7,608 nucleotides of DNA from Cesiribacter sp. (GCA_030147305.1 JASLAE010000483.1:1-7608), one strand, 5' to 3'; positions 1 to 6,791 are shown, counted from the stretch's first letter. The notes: a model not told the origin generated them from the sequence alone. Translations and numbers: made by a program.

Positions 1-1
1 A

Positions 2-1039
2 AAAAGACCTTCTGCCCGTGTAGTGGTACTGGAGCGTAGCATGTTCCCGGCTGGCGCCAGCACCCGCAATGCTGGCTTTGCTTGCTTTGGCAGCCTGACA
101 GAGCTCTTGGTAGACCGGCAAAAGATGGGTGACGAAACTGCCCTGCGCTTGGTAGATGAGCGCTGGCGAGGCCTGCAGAAGCTGCGCAGGCGGTTGGGAG
201 ATGCTCCCATTGGCTATTATCGATTTGGCGGTTATGAACTGGTCAGGCAACAGGAAGAGGATTGTCTGCAGCAGTTGGATGCTGTAAATGAATGGCTGAA
301 GCCCCTGTTTACACAGCCTGTATTTTCTGAGCAGAAAGCTTCGCTGGCAACTTTCGGCTTTGATGTCAAAAGCATCAGCACCATGATTTTCAATCCCCTG
401 GAAGGACAGGTGCACACGGGGCAAATGATGCAGGCGTTAGGCGCCTACGCACGCGCTGCAGGTGTGGAAGTACTTACGGGTGTTCAGGTGGAGGGGATCG
501 CAGAATCCAGGGCAGACGTAGAAGTAGTGGCCCTGGATCCTGTTAGACAATCAGAAATACGGTTTAAAGCAGCCAAAGTAGCTGTTTGCACAAATGCTTT
601 TGCTCGCCAGTTAATGCCGGAACTGGCCTTAGAGCCGGGCAGGGGCCAGGTGCTGGTAACAGCGCCCATCGCAGCGTTACCATTCAAGGGTACTTTTCAT
701 CTGGAAGAGGGCTATTACTATTTCCGGAACCTGGGCAACAGAATAATATTGGGCGGTGGGCGTAACCTTGATTTCAGTGCGGAAACCACAACACTGCTGC
801 AGCTGAATGAAAACATACAGCTGGCTCTGGATAGGCTTTTAGCTGAAGTGATTGTGCCCGGCAGGCAGGTACAGATAGCACATCGCTGGTCTGGCATCAT
901 GGCTTTTGGTCCTGTGAAGGAGCCGGTGATCACTACTGTTGGCGATCGCATCGCTGTAGGTGTGCGCCTTGGCGGCATGGGTGTTGCCATAGGCAGCCGC
1001 CTGGCGGAACGCATTGCGGCTTGTTTATTAAATGGTTAA
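2..1039 (+). CDS. FAD-dependent oxidoreductase, DadA/glycine-oxidase (DAO) family, 5'-partial
   Basis: The reading frame is open to the left edge, so the start lies outside the window. The first visible residues (KRPSARVVVLER) fit the second beta strand of an FAD-binding Rossmann fold, ending in the Glu that normally binds the ribose of ADP. The preceding GxGxxG loop, perhaps 25 residues, is therefore missing only because of the window edge. Next comes an STRNAGFA segment of the kind found after the first loop in gamma-glutamylputrescine oxidase and DadA-like enzymes. The C-terminal RLGGMGVAIGSRLAERIA fits the second FAD-contact region of the family, and the end looks complete. Members oxidise amines or amino acids, such as D-amino acids, glycine or sarcosine, with FAD in the cytosol. 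The substrate cannot be read from the sequence. GC content appears higher here than at the right end. The gene ends 72 bp before a same-strand membrane protein gene, with no terminator visible between them. Confidence 0.85.
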   Translation, partial: KRPSARVVVLERSMFPAGASTRNAGFACFGSLTELLVDRQKMGDETALRLVDERWRGLQKLRRRLGDAPIGYYRFGGYELVRQQEEDCLQQLDAVNEWLKPLFTQPVFSEQKASLATFGFDVKSISTMIFNPLEGQVHTGQMMQALGAYARAAGVEVLTGVQVEGIAESRADVEVVALDPVRQSEIRFKAAKVAVCTNAFARQLMPELALEPGRGQVLVTAPIAALPFKGTFHLEEGYYYFRNLGNRIILGGGRNLDFSAETTTLLQLNENIQLALDRLLAEVIVPGRQVQIAHRWSGIMAFGPVKEPVITTVGDRIAVGVRLGGMGVAIGSRLAERIAACLLNG

Positions 1040-1077
1040 CGGTTTGCAACTGCTAAACACTCTGTCCATTTTTTACG

Positions 1078-1107
1078 TTAAGGTTTAAATTTCAACTAAA
1101 ACCTTAA
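1078..1107. repeat. Perfect 9-bp inverted repeat in the leader of the holin-like gene
   Basis: TTAAGGTTT (1078-1086) and AAACCTTAA (1099-1107) are exact reverse complements separated by 12 nt. The right arm ends only 4 nt before the ATG at 1112. It has no T-run after it, so it is not an intrinsic terminator of the upstream gene. It could be an operator or an mRNA hairpin that affects initiation. The arms are AT-rich, so a hairpin would be only moderately stable. The symmetry is seen directly; the function is a guess. Confidence 0.45.
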
Positions 1108-1111
1108 AATT

Positions 1112-1495
1112 ATGATTGAACTATTAGTGCACCTTATAGTAGATGCCCTTGTGCTAATTATTGCTGCCAAAGCCATGAGCTCTGTGGAGATCCGTAGCTT
1201 TGGAACAGCCATTTGGGTAGCCATACTCATAGGTATTTTTAGCTTCTTAATAGGCTGGTTGCTGACGCTCGTCCTGAACATAGCAACCTTAGGAGTTTTT
1301 TACTTTACAGGGCTTGGCTTCATTATCCGAATAATTGTCAATGCAATTATCATTGAGATTGTGGATAAGGTAAGCAAGGGCTTTCACACCAGAGGATTTA
1401 TGCCTTCACTGATCCTTGCTGTGCTGATTGCCTTCATCAGCTGGATTATAGATTATTTCTTATTCTCTTCCGGTACAGTAGAAGCAGGCATGTAA
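1112..1495 (+). CDS. Phage holin family (Phage_holin_4_2-like) small membrane protein
   Basis: This encodes a 127-residue, very hydrophobic protein with four predicted membrane segments at about residues 4-22, 33-55, 58-84 and 98-118. The pattern, with an N-V-L-N-I-A-T-L-G-type loop, a polar VDKVSKGFHTRGF turn between helices 3 and 4 and a short polar tail, fits the conserved bacterial four-helix family annotated 'phage holin family protein' (Phage_holin_4_2, PF04020). Despite that name, these chromosomal members are not tied to prophages, and no phage or lysis gene is present here. Its role in the inner membrane is unknown. The ATG at 1112 is the natural start: hydrophobic sequence begins at once, and an in-frame alternative would remove the first helix. 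No Shine-Dalgarno is present. A strong terminator follows 14 nt after the stop codon. Confidence 0.8.
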   Translation: MIELLVHLIVDALVLIIAAKAMSSVEIRSFGTAIWVAILIGIFSFLIGWLLTLVLNIATLGVFYFTGLGFIIRIIVNAIIIEIVDKVSKGFHTRGFMPSLILAVLIAFISWIIDYFLFSSGTVEAGM

Positions 1496-1509
1496 TTGCC
1501 GGCTTAGTT

Positions 1510-1555
1510 AAAAAAGGGTAGTTATGGCCAATGATGGCCGTGACTACCCTTTTTT
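1510..1555 (+). terminator. Strong intrinsic terminator after the holin-like gene
   Basis: A 20-bp stem (1510-1529 with 1536-1555) encloses the 6-nt loop AATGAT. The outer 13 bp (six A-T pairs, then GGGTAGT with ACTACCC) are perfect, and the inner 7 bp include two G-T wobbles before GGCC/GGCC. The stem ends in six Ts on the plus strand and six As on the other side, so it could also act on the minus strand. It ends the transcript carrying the holin-like gene and isolates it from the downstream antiporter gene. Confidence 0.9.
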
Positions 1556-1627
1556 ATTTATTCTCATGCCAGCCTGAAAATATCATGGTCTACATTTTGA
1601 TCAATGTCCTTCGGGGCTGGAATATTT

Positions 1628-1660
1628 ACAATTCATTGTGCTTATGAGAAATATTTCTCA
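1628..1660. promoter_or_regulatory. Two adjacent dyad-symmetric sites upstream of the antiporter gene (candidate operators)
   Basis: ACAAT-TC-ATTGT (1628-1639) is a 5-bp inverted repeat with a 2-nt centre. Five bases later TGAGAAATATTTCTCA (1645-1660) is a perfect 16-bp palindrome with no spacer. Their centres are 19 bp apart, close to two helical turns. They lie 120-155 bp before the antiporter ATG, in the 227-bp stretch left after the terminator, where no gene was found. Such dyads are typical of homodimeric regulator sites, but no regulator is encoded nearby and the sequences match no operator that I recognise. I could not place a convincing promoter in this gap. Confidence 0.35.
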
Positions 1661-1782
1661 CTCCCGAGCAGCTTCCTGATCTTCCTTTAAGGGAGATAAA
1701 AGGGAAAAGATGCACTTGATTTTTCTGCTTTCTTTTGAGAAGATGTATATTAGAGGCTTCACGCGTACCGTTTTTACTTACA

Positions 1783-3258
1783 ATGACAGTTATAAAACGT
1801 AAGCCCAGTCTGCTGGGATCCCTTATTCCAATCATTATTCTGATAGCCCTGCTGGCATTAAACGTTATTATTTTTGGTGATGGTGCCCTTGACGGCTCTA
1901 ATCAGTTAGCCTTATTGTTTGCGGCAGCTGTGGCGGGTATTATCGGATACCGCCTGGGATTTACGTATGACGAGATGCAGGATGGCATTGTACGCAGCAT
2001 CAGCACTGCCCTGTCAGCAATCCTTATACTCCTGCTGATCGGTTCACTGGCGGGCACCTGGCTGTTAAGTGGAATTGTACCCGCCATGATCTATTATGGG
2101 CTTGAGGTATTAAACCCCACCATCTTCTTATTTGCAGCCTGCTTTGTGAGTGCCGTGGTTTCGCTGGCTACCGGTTCATCATGGTCTACAGTAGCCACTA
2201 TTGGTATCGCATTGCTCGGAATCGGTAAAGCCCTGGGGCTATCGGAAGGAATCATAGCAGGGGCCATCATTTCGGGAGCTTACTTTGGCGATAAAATGTC
2301 GCCCCTGAGCGATACCACTAACCTTGCCCCGGCTGTGGCTGGCACAGACTTGTTTACACATATTCGCTATATGATGTGGACAACAATTCCATCCATGATC
2401 ATTACCCTCATCATATTTCTGGTGATTGGTTTTACAAATGATACAGGAGGAGCGGCTGCCAATGTAGGTGAAGTACAGGAGGCCATCAAGCTGCATTTTA
2501 ATATCAATGGCTGGTTGTTTCTGGTGCCAGTCGCTGTAATCTTTATGATTGTACGAAAAGTGCCGGCGCTGCCAGCCCTGCTGGCAGGCACTTTGTTAGG
2601 AGGTGTGTTTGCATTCATCTTCCAGCCTGGCGTGGTTACGCAGGTGTCCGGTGTTGTTGATGATAAAATGGTGGGTAGTTACATTGCACTTATGAAGTCT
2701 ATGTATACTAAAATAAGTGTGGCTACGGGCAATCCTATTGTAGATGAGTTGCTAACTACGGGCGGTATGGCCGGTATGCTGAACACCATCTGGCTGATCG
2801 TGTGTGCGATGGTCTTTGGAGGTGTGATGGAAAGTACAGGGATGCTACAGCGAATTACAGAATCAATTATTTCCTGGGCTAATTCTACCGGTTCTCTTAT
2901 TGCCTCTACTGCGGCTACCTGCATTTTCTTTAACCTAACAGCTTCAGATCAATATCTGGCCATTGTAGTGCCAGGGCGAATGTATGCAGACACCTATCGC
3001 AAAAGAGGGCTATGCCCCGAAAACCTGAGCAGAACCCTGGAGGATAGTGGCACTGTTACCTCTGTACTGGTGCCCTGGAATACCTGTGGTCTCACCCAGG
3101 CATCGGTGTTGGGAGTGGCTACCATTATCTATTTTCCTTACTGCTTTTTTAACATCATTAGTCCACTTATGACGATTGCATATGGATATTTGAATATAAA
3201 AATCACAAGATTTAAAAACCAAACACCCGAAAAAGCAGATTCATTAGTAAATGTTTAA
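1783..3258 (+). CDS. nhaC: Na+/H+ antiporter NhaC family
   Basis: This encodes a 491-residue integral membrane protein with about 11-12 hydrophobic segments. It carries the NhaC hallmark at residues 164-183 (SGAYFGDKMSPLSDTTNLAP), preceded by a Ser/Thr-rich re-entrant-like stretch (LATGSSWSTVATIG, 128-141). A second set of polar intramembrane residues lies at 381-401 (FFNLTASDQ) and 421-436 (DSGTVTSVLVPWNTCG), as expected from the two related halves of this transporter superfamily. Family members exchange cytoplasmic Na+ for H+ for pH and salt homeostasis; some relatives carry malate/lactate instead. The length is normal. I chose the ATG at 1783 (MTVIKRKPSL) because the frame can only be extended upstream through a TTG at 1735, which adds 16 residues untypical of the family. 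No Shine-Dalgarno is seen. The stop overlaps the next gene by 8 bp. Confidence 0.93.
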   Translation: MTVIKRKPSLLGSLIPIIILIALLALNVIIFGDGALDGSNQLALLFAAAVAGIIGYRLGFTYDEMQDGIVRSISTALSAILILLLIGSLAGTWLLSGIVPAMIYYGLEVLNPTIFLFAACFVSAVVSLATGSSWSTVATIGIALLGIGKALGLSEGIIAGAIISGAYFGDKMSPLSDTTNLAPAVAGTDLFTHIRYMMWTTIPSMIITLIIFLVIGFTNDTGGAAANVGEVQEAIKLHFNINGWLFLVPVAVIFMIVRKVPALPALLAGTLLGGVFAFIFQPGVVTQVSGVVDDKMVGSYIALMKSMYTKISVATGNPIVDELLTTGGMAGMLNTIWLIVCAMVFGGVMESTGMLQRITESIISWANSTGSLIASTAATCIFFNLTASDQYLAIVVPGRMYADTYRKRGLCPENLSRTLEDSGTVTSVLVPWNTCGLTQASVLGVATIIYFPYCFFNIISPLMTIAYGYLNIKITRFKNQTPEKADSLVNV

Positions 3259-3916
3259 GCAAGAGGTTACCAAAGAGGAGATAAACGAACTGCCACTGAT
3301 CCGATACGAGGGTGAGGTTGTGGTCGTAAATACGGAGGAAGAACTTTCAGAAGCTCTTTCAGATCTGTATCGGCAACCAGTCATTGGTTTCGATACAGAG
3401 AGCCGTCCTTCTTTCCGGAAGGGAGAGTATTACCCGATTTCGCTGTTACAAATAGCGACCCCTGGTTTGGTATACCTGATCAGAACCAATAAAACTGGCT
3501 TTACCTCAGGGCTTCGCACCCTTTTTGAAACACCTACAATCATTAAAGCAGGCATTTCTATTTTAGACGATTTACGTGAGCTACAGAAATTTGGCCACTT
3601 TAATCCAGCCGGAGTTGTAGACCTAAACCAGGTGGCGCAGGCAGCCGGGGTAAAAAATATAGGTGTTCGCAGCCTTTCGGCCATTATGTTAGGGGTGCGC
3701 ATCAGCAAAAGCCAGCAAACTTCTAACTGGGAACGTGACTCCTTAAGCAAAAGCCAGGTATTTTATGCAGCCACTGATGCCTGGATTTGCCTGCAGTTAT
3801 ACGAAAAGCTTGAGCGTTGGGGTTATATTCAGCCCGGTGAACATTTATTCCAGATGCCACCGCCACCCAAGCCTAAAGGGATTCGATCAAACAACGGACA
3901 GCAATTCAGGTCTTAG
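3251..3916 (+). CDS. DEDDy-type 3'-5' exonuclease domain protein (RNase D / WRN / EXD2-like)
   Basis: This encodes a 221-residue protein made almost entirely of one DnaQ-like 3'-5' exonuclease domain (about residues 25-190). All catalytic motifs are visible: ExoI GFDTES (Asp48, Glu50), ExoII in KAGISILDDLREL (Asp107, or Asp106) and ExoIII YAATDAW (Tyr172, Asp176), so it should be active. The SNWERDSLSKSQVFYAATDA stretch closely resembles the same region of the WRN exonuclease. There is no HRDC domain as in RNase D and no polymerase or helicase domain, so it is a stand-alone nuclease. Whether it acts on DNA, tRNA or other RNA is not evident. The C-terminal tail is Pro/Lys-rich (MPPPPKPKG, 202-210) and probably disordered. 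The ATG at 3251 lies inside the end of the antiporter gene, in another frame, with no Shine-Dalgarno, which suggests translational coupling. Confidence 0.9.
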   Translation: MFKQEVTKEEINELPLIRYEGEVVVVNTEEELSEALSDLYRQPVIGFDTESRPSFRKGEYYPISLLQIATPGLVYLIRTNKTGFTSGLRTLFETPTIIKAGISILDDLRELQKFGHFNPAGVVDLNQVAQAAGVKNIGVRSLSAIMLGVRISKSQQTSNWERDSLSKSQVFYAATDAWICLQLYEKLERWGYIQPGEHLFQMPPPPKPKGIRSNNGQQFRS

Positions 3917-4089
3917 CTAAGCTTTAACGGATCTCCTTTATTACTCAGCTGTTCATAGCGGAGTTATAACCATAGAGCAGGCTGGTGCACAGCAGACGCT
4001 TACATACTTAGCAAAGGGAGCTTTTTTTCAGGTCTTTCATAACCCTTCTTTGGCAGGTGCTTTTCTGTAATCAGGGTAATAAAGATGAC

Positions 4090-4695
4090 TTATTGTGCTA
4101 GCACCTCCACGCCCTGCAGCTTTGATGCCTTCTCAAGCACCTCTTCATATCGGCTTTTACGCACCAGCACCTGCAGGAAACAATTTTCGGTGAACTGCTG
4201 CGATGCTATTTCCATTTCAAAATCACTTACCAGGCGCATCACTTCATTGGTCTGGTCATAACTGTATTTGAGTTGCAGCATTTTCTTCACCACCTTTACA
4301 ACAATATCATTGGCCGCAAGTGCCTCTGCTGCCGCTGTGCGGTAAGCCTGTATCAGCCCACTCACACCCAGTTTGGTACCACCAAAATAACGCACTACTA
4401 CAACCAGTGTATTGGTCAGGTCGAGGGAGCGAATCTGCCCAAGGATAGGATCACCGGCGGTGTGATTAGGTTCACCGGCATCATTGGCTCTGTAACGTTC
4501 TGCTTGTTGACCGAGTATCCAGGCATAGCAGTGGTGGCGGGCATCAAAAAACTCCTTCTTCAGCGATTCCAGTATCTCCTTTATCGCTTCGTCATTTTCT
4601 ACTGGATAGGCCCTGGCTATAAACTTACTTCCTTTCTCCTTAAACAATGCTTCTGATGTACGGGCCAGCGTGCGATAAGTGTCAGTTGCTGACAT
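4090..4695 (-). CDS. yigZ: YigZ / IMPACT family protein (UPF0029 + DUF1949)
   Basis: This encodes a 201-residue protein, normal for the bacterial YigZ family. The N-terminal UPF0029/Impact domain (about residues 15-125) shows KGSKFIA (21-27), DARHHCYAW (51-59), DAGEPNHTAGDPIL (72-85, with His where a Gly is common) and the signature VVRYFGGTKLG (100-110). The C-terminal 65 residues fit DUF1949, a ferredoxin-like domain resembling EF-G domain IV, which suggests RNA or ribosome contact. The molecular role in bacteria is not settled; eukaryotic IMPACT regulates the eIF2alpha kinase GCN2. Its ATG shares one base with the stop of the upstream TPR gene (TAATG), so it is probably translated by reinitiation as the last gene of a three-gene operon. 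Confidence 0.93.
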   Translation of the reverse strand: MSATDTYRTLARTSEALFKEKGSKFIARAYPVENDEAIKEILESLKKEFFDARHHCYAWILGQQAERYRANDAGEPNHTAGDPILGQIRSLDLTNTLVVVVRYFGGTKLGVSGLIQAYRTAAAEALAANDIVVKVVKKMLQLKYSYDQTNEVMRLVSDFEMEIASQQFTENCFLQVLVRKSRYEEVLEKASKLQGVEVLAQ

Positions 4696-5825
4696 TACTG
4701 AAGTTTTTGTTTTGCTTCCTGCTTGACAGGATATTCATATGCGGCTAAATCCAGGGCTGCCTGCCAGGCCGCCCGGGCTTTGTCCTTTTGCTGATTAGCT
4801 TCATGATAGCGCGCAATGCCGGCATGTGCCATGCTTCGATAGGTATCACCAATGTAGTTTAAAGGTTTGGCAATTTCGAGTGCCTTTTGGTAAAGCTGGT
4901 GGGCCTGCGCATAGTTTCTATGTTGTTTTTCTGCTAAGATTCCGGCAAAGAGGGTCCCGGCAGCATGGTAATAATGGTCTTTGTGTTGCTGTAAAAAAGC
5001 AACATGTGGTGTTGCTGCTACATAATGACCGGATGCCAGCAAACTTTCTGTTAATTGCAGTCTTACATAGCGATTTCCAGAGAATTGCTGGTACAGCAAA
5101 CGGATAATAGGAAGTGCCTTCTGGGGCTGATTTTCATAATAAAGATATAAATGCACCAGAAAGGTGGCAGCCTCTACTTTGGTGAAAACAGCATGGCGGG
5201 CAGCATATTCCAGCTGTTGTAAGCCCTTGTCTTTGTCGCCATCTTCAAAAAGCCACATAAAAGGCTTGTAAACGGGATGTTGCTCCGGATATTTTTCCCG
5301 ATAGTAATTGTAGAGTCCGGTAGAGAAATAAAATTCGTTGTATTGATTTTGAAGTTCAAATCCCTGCTTCATAAAGCCGTAAGTTACCCTTGCTTCCTTA
5401 ATGGCGGCCATCTTATCTCCTTTTTCAGCATGATAGCGCGCCAGTAAACTGTGTGCGGTAAGCGTACAAAAGGTGGTAACAATTTTGTCGTAGCCATTTT
5501 CAAGGTAGTAATCAGCATTTTGGTTGGTTTTATGGAGCAACCCAATAAACTTATCAAAATTGTGTGCATCCGGATGCATGGGTGCCGCCTGCCAATACAG
5601 GGTAATAGCCTGCAATAAGGGAAGTACAGGATGATTTGCCGGAACCTTGTTTTTAAGCGCCGAAAGTTGGAGGTCAGCCTGTTGGAACTGCGCGTTATAA
5701 ATCAGTTGTGTAATGTTTTTTACCTGCTCCAGGTCTTCCTCTTGCTCTAAGAGACTATAATGCTGACCCCAGCCCGTGCAGGGGTAGCATGCTATAAATA
5801 AGGCAATGACAATTAAGCGTAACAT
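4695..5825 (-). CDS. Exported tetratricopeptide-repeat protein
   Basis: This encodes a 376-residue protein with an N-terminal export signal (MLRLIVIALFIACYPCTGWG, with cleavage plausible after the last Gly). LFIAC could be read as a weak lipobox, but the residue three before the Cys is Phe, so a soluble periplasmic protein is more likely. The rest is alpha-helical, with TPR-like helix pairs that are clearest at residues 303-320 (NYAQAHQLYQKAL) and 328-360 (YRSMAHAGIARYHE, KARAAWQAALDLA). The middle (GLYNYYREKYPEQHPVYKPF, then GDKDKGLQQLEYAA) recurs in Bacteroidota TPR proteins and loosely recalls the eukaryotic IML2/TTC39 family. It is probably a protein-interaction scaffold with an unknown partner. 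I chose the ATG at 5825, one base after the transporter's stop. An in-frame GTG at 5837 would add four residues (MRFN) and overlap that gene by 11 bp. Confidence 0.8.
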   Translation of the reverse strand: MLRLIVIALFIACYPCTGWGQHYSLLEQEEDLEQVKNITQLIYNAQFQQADLQLSALKNKVPANHPVLPLLQAITLYWQAAPMHPDAHNFDKFIGLLHKTNQNADYYLENGYDKIVTTFCTLTAHSLLARYHAEKGDKMAAIKEARVTYGFMKQGFELQNQYNEFYFSTGLYNYYREKYPEQHPVYKPFMWLFEDGDKDKGLQQLEYAARHAVFTKVEAATFLVHLYLYYENQPQKALPIIRLLYQQFSGNRYVRLQLTESLLASGHYVAATPHVAFLQQHKDHYYHAAGTLFAGILAEKQHRNYAQAHQLYQKALEIAKPLNYIGDTYRSMAHAGIARYHEANQQKDKARAAWQAALDLAAYEYPVKQEAKQKLQ

Positions 5826-5826
5826 G

Positions 5827-6723
5827 TTAAAGCGCACTCAGGATTTCCTGATAAGATAATAAAAAAACGGCCACCACTGAAAGCATAAGCCCCAGGCGGT
5901 TAATGGGTAACAATTTTTCTTTGAATAGCATTACGGCCATAAGAGAGGAACCTAAAATAATGCTGATGTTTAATAATGGATAAAAGAATGCTCCATTGTT
6001 ATTGAATTCTGCAAGGCCTCTTACAATAAAATAAACACTAAAATAATTTGGTACACCAAGTATTATACCCCCAATAAATTCTTTTCGTCCGGTGGGTATT
6101 TGCCGGAAAAGCTGAAGCATCAGCCCCATGATGGCAGCCGCTCCAAAGATAACCAGCGGGAATATGGCTTCATCTGCTGCCTGCAGGTAGTGGTAAGAAG
6201 TATAGTTGATGGTAGTATCGATAATGCCACTGCCAAAGAATACCCCCAGGGGCAGCATTAAAAGTAATTTGTTTTCGGGCAGTGGGGTAACTTCTTTTAA
6301 TTTCGGTTTCCAGGAGCTAAGGTAAATTGCTATAAAGGCCACCAGGATGCCCAGATAGTTGAGAATATCAAAATCCTTGCTGTCGATCTTAAGAATAAAC
6401 AGGCTAAAAACAACTGGAATGGCCAGCGACATTTTAGCAGCAATTGAAGATACGGTAACGCTCAGGCGTTGTGTGGTAAGGGCCATCATGTAAAATGTAA
6501 CGATGAACATGGCCCCCAAAAAGAGCGCAAAGATCAGCCAGGGGCTGTTCAGCGAAACGCTTACTGCCGCACGGAAATCTCCCAGGAAAATCATTCCTGT
6601 AACTACGCATACAAAATAATTGACCACAATAGCAGGCAATGTATTGACGCCAAAGCGGGCATAACCCCTGAAGATTAAAAAAATTGCAACATTGAATAGA
6701 ACGCCAAGCAGCAGATAGGGCAT
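5827..6723 (-). CDS. DMT-superfamily (EamA-like) transporter
   Basis: This encodes a 298-residue protein with about ten hydrophobic helices in two related halves (about 1-137 and 153-291), joined by a polar linker (SWKPKLKEVTPLPENK, 137-152). This is the usual EamA drug/metabolite-transporter layout. The second half ends with LFKEKLLPINRLGLMLSVVAVFLLS, matching the family's common 'F-x-E-x-L' motif before the last helix. Family members move amino acids, nucleotides, sugars or other small metabolites across the inner membrane; the substrate cannot be told here. It is the first gene of the minus-strand operon with the TPR and YigZ genes. The ATG at 6723 begins directly with hydrophobic sequence and has a short leader with no Shine-Dalgarno. 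Confidence 0.85.
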   Translation of the reverse strand: MPYLLLGVLFNVAIFLIFRGYARFGVNTLPAIVVNYFVCVVTGMIFLGDFRAAVSVSLNSPWLIFALFLGAMFIVTFYMMALTTQRLSVTVSSIAAKMSLAIPVVFSLFILKIDSKDFDILNYLGILVAFIAIYLSSWKPKLKEVTPLPENKLLLMLPLGVFFGSGIIDTTINYTSYHYLQAADEAIFPLVIFGAAAIMGLMLQLFRQIPTGRKEFIGGIILGVPNYFSVYFIVRGLAEFNNNGAFFYPLLNISIILGSSLMAVMLFKEKLLPINRLGLMLSVVAVFLLSYQEILSAL

Positions 6724-6747
6724 GGGAATGATCTAATAATAAGGGCG

Positions 6748-6755
6748 CAAAAATA
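6748..6755 (-). promoter_or_regulatory. Candidate Bacteroidota -7 promoter box for the transporter-TPR-yigZ operon
   Basis: Read on the minus strand this is TATTTTTG, an exact match to the Bacteroidota primary-sigma -7 consensus TAnnTTTG. It lies 24 bp before the transporter ATG, which would give a leader of roughly 15-20 nt. The expected TTG at -33, about 19 nt further upstream, is not present; the sequence there is ATT. The match is therefore one-sided and could be chance in AT-rich DNA. Confidence 0.35.
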
Positions 6756-6775
6756 AGGTAAATATCCTTTCCTTA
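6749..6775 (-). terminator. Weak candidate intrinsic terminator after the glycosyltransferase gene
   Basis: On the minus strand, TAAGG (6775-6771) can pair with CCTTA (6758-6754) around a 12-nt loop, followed directly by five Ts (6753-6749). It sits 16 bp after the glycosyltransferase stop, where a terminator would be expected. A 5-bp, AT-containing stem is weak, so termination may be partial. Its T-run coincides with the candidate -7 box of the next operon. Confidence 0.3.
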
Positions 6776-6791
6776 ATTGTAGTAGGTAAAC

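Noticed and set aside
1112..1495. Holin-like gene as a sign of a prophage or lysis cassette
   Set aside because: The family name is historical; no endolysin, spanin, phage structural or integrase gene is nearby, and the flanking genes are ordinary metabolic and transport genes.
1730..1753. Promoter -7 boxes (TTCTTTTG, TATATTAG) before nhaC
   Set aside because: Each has one mismatch to TAnnTTTG, and no TTG lies at the right distance upstream (the nearest is 11 or 27 nt away instead of about 19).
1735..1782. Upstream extension of the antiporter from a TTG codon
   Set aside because: The 16 extra residues do not look like an NhaC N-terminus, and an ATG at 1783 begins the typical short basic segment followed by the first helix.
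1626..1835. Minus-strand 69-residue open frame across the nhaC leader
   Set aside because: It overlaps the antiporter start, has low-complexity basic sequence, no recognisable domain and no start signal; it looks like a chance frame.
4008..4028. Possible terminator for the exonuclease transcript (AAAG-GGAG-CTTT followed by a T-run)
   Set aside because: The stem is only 4 bp with three A-T pairs, and alternative pairings are no better. The seven-T run is suggestive, but the hairpin is too weak to call.
3917..4089. Small gene or RNA in the convergent spacer
   Set aside because: No frame with coding character, no tRNA-like fold and no strong hairpin was seen; the only dyads (CTCC/GGAG, ACCCT/AGGGT) have loops over 20 nt.
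4273..4656. 127-residue plus-strand frame opposite yigZ
   Set aside because: It lies entirely antisense to a well-supported conserved gene, and its translation is Cys/His/Tyr-rich without domain features, as expected for a shadow frame.
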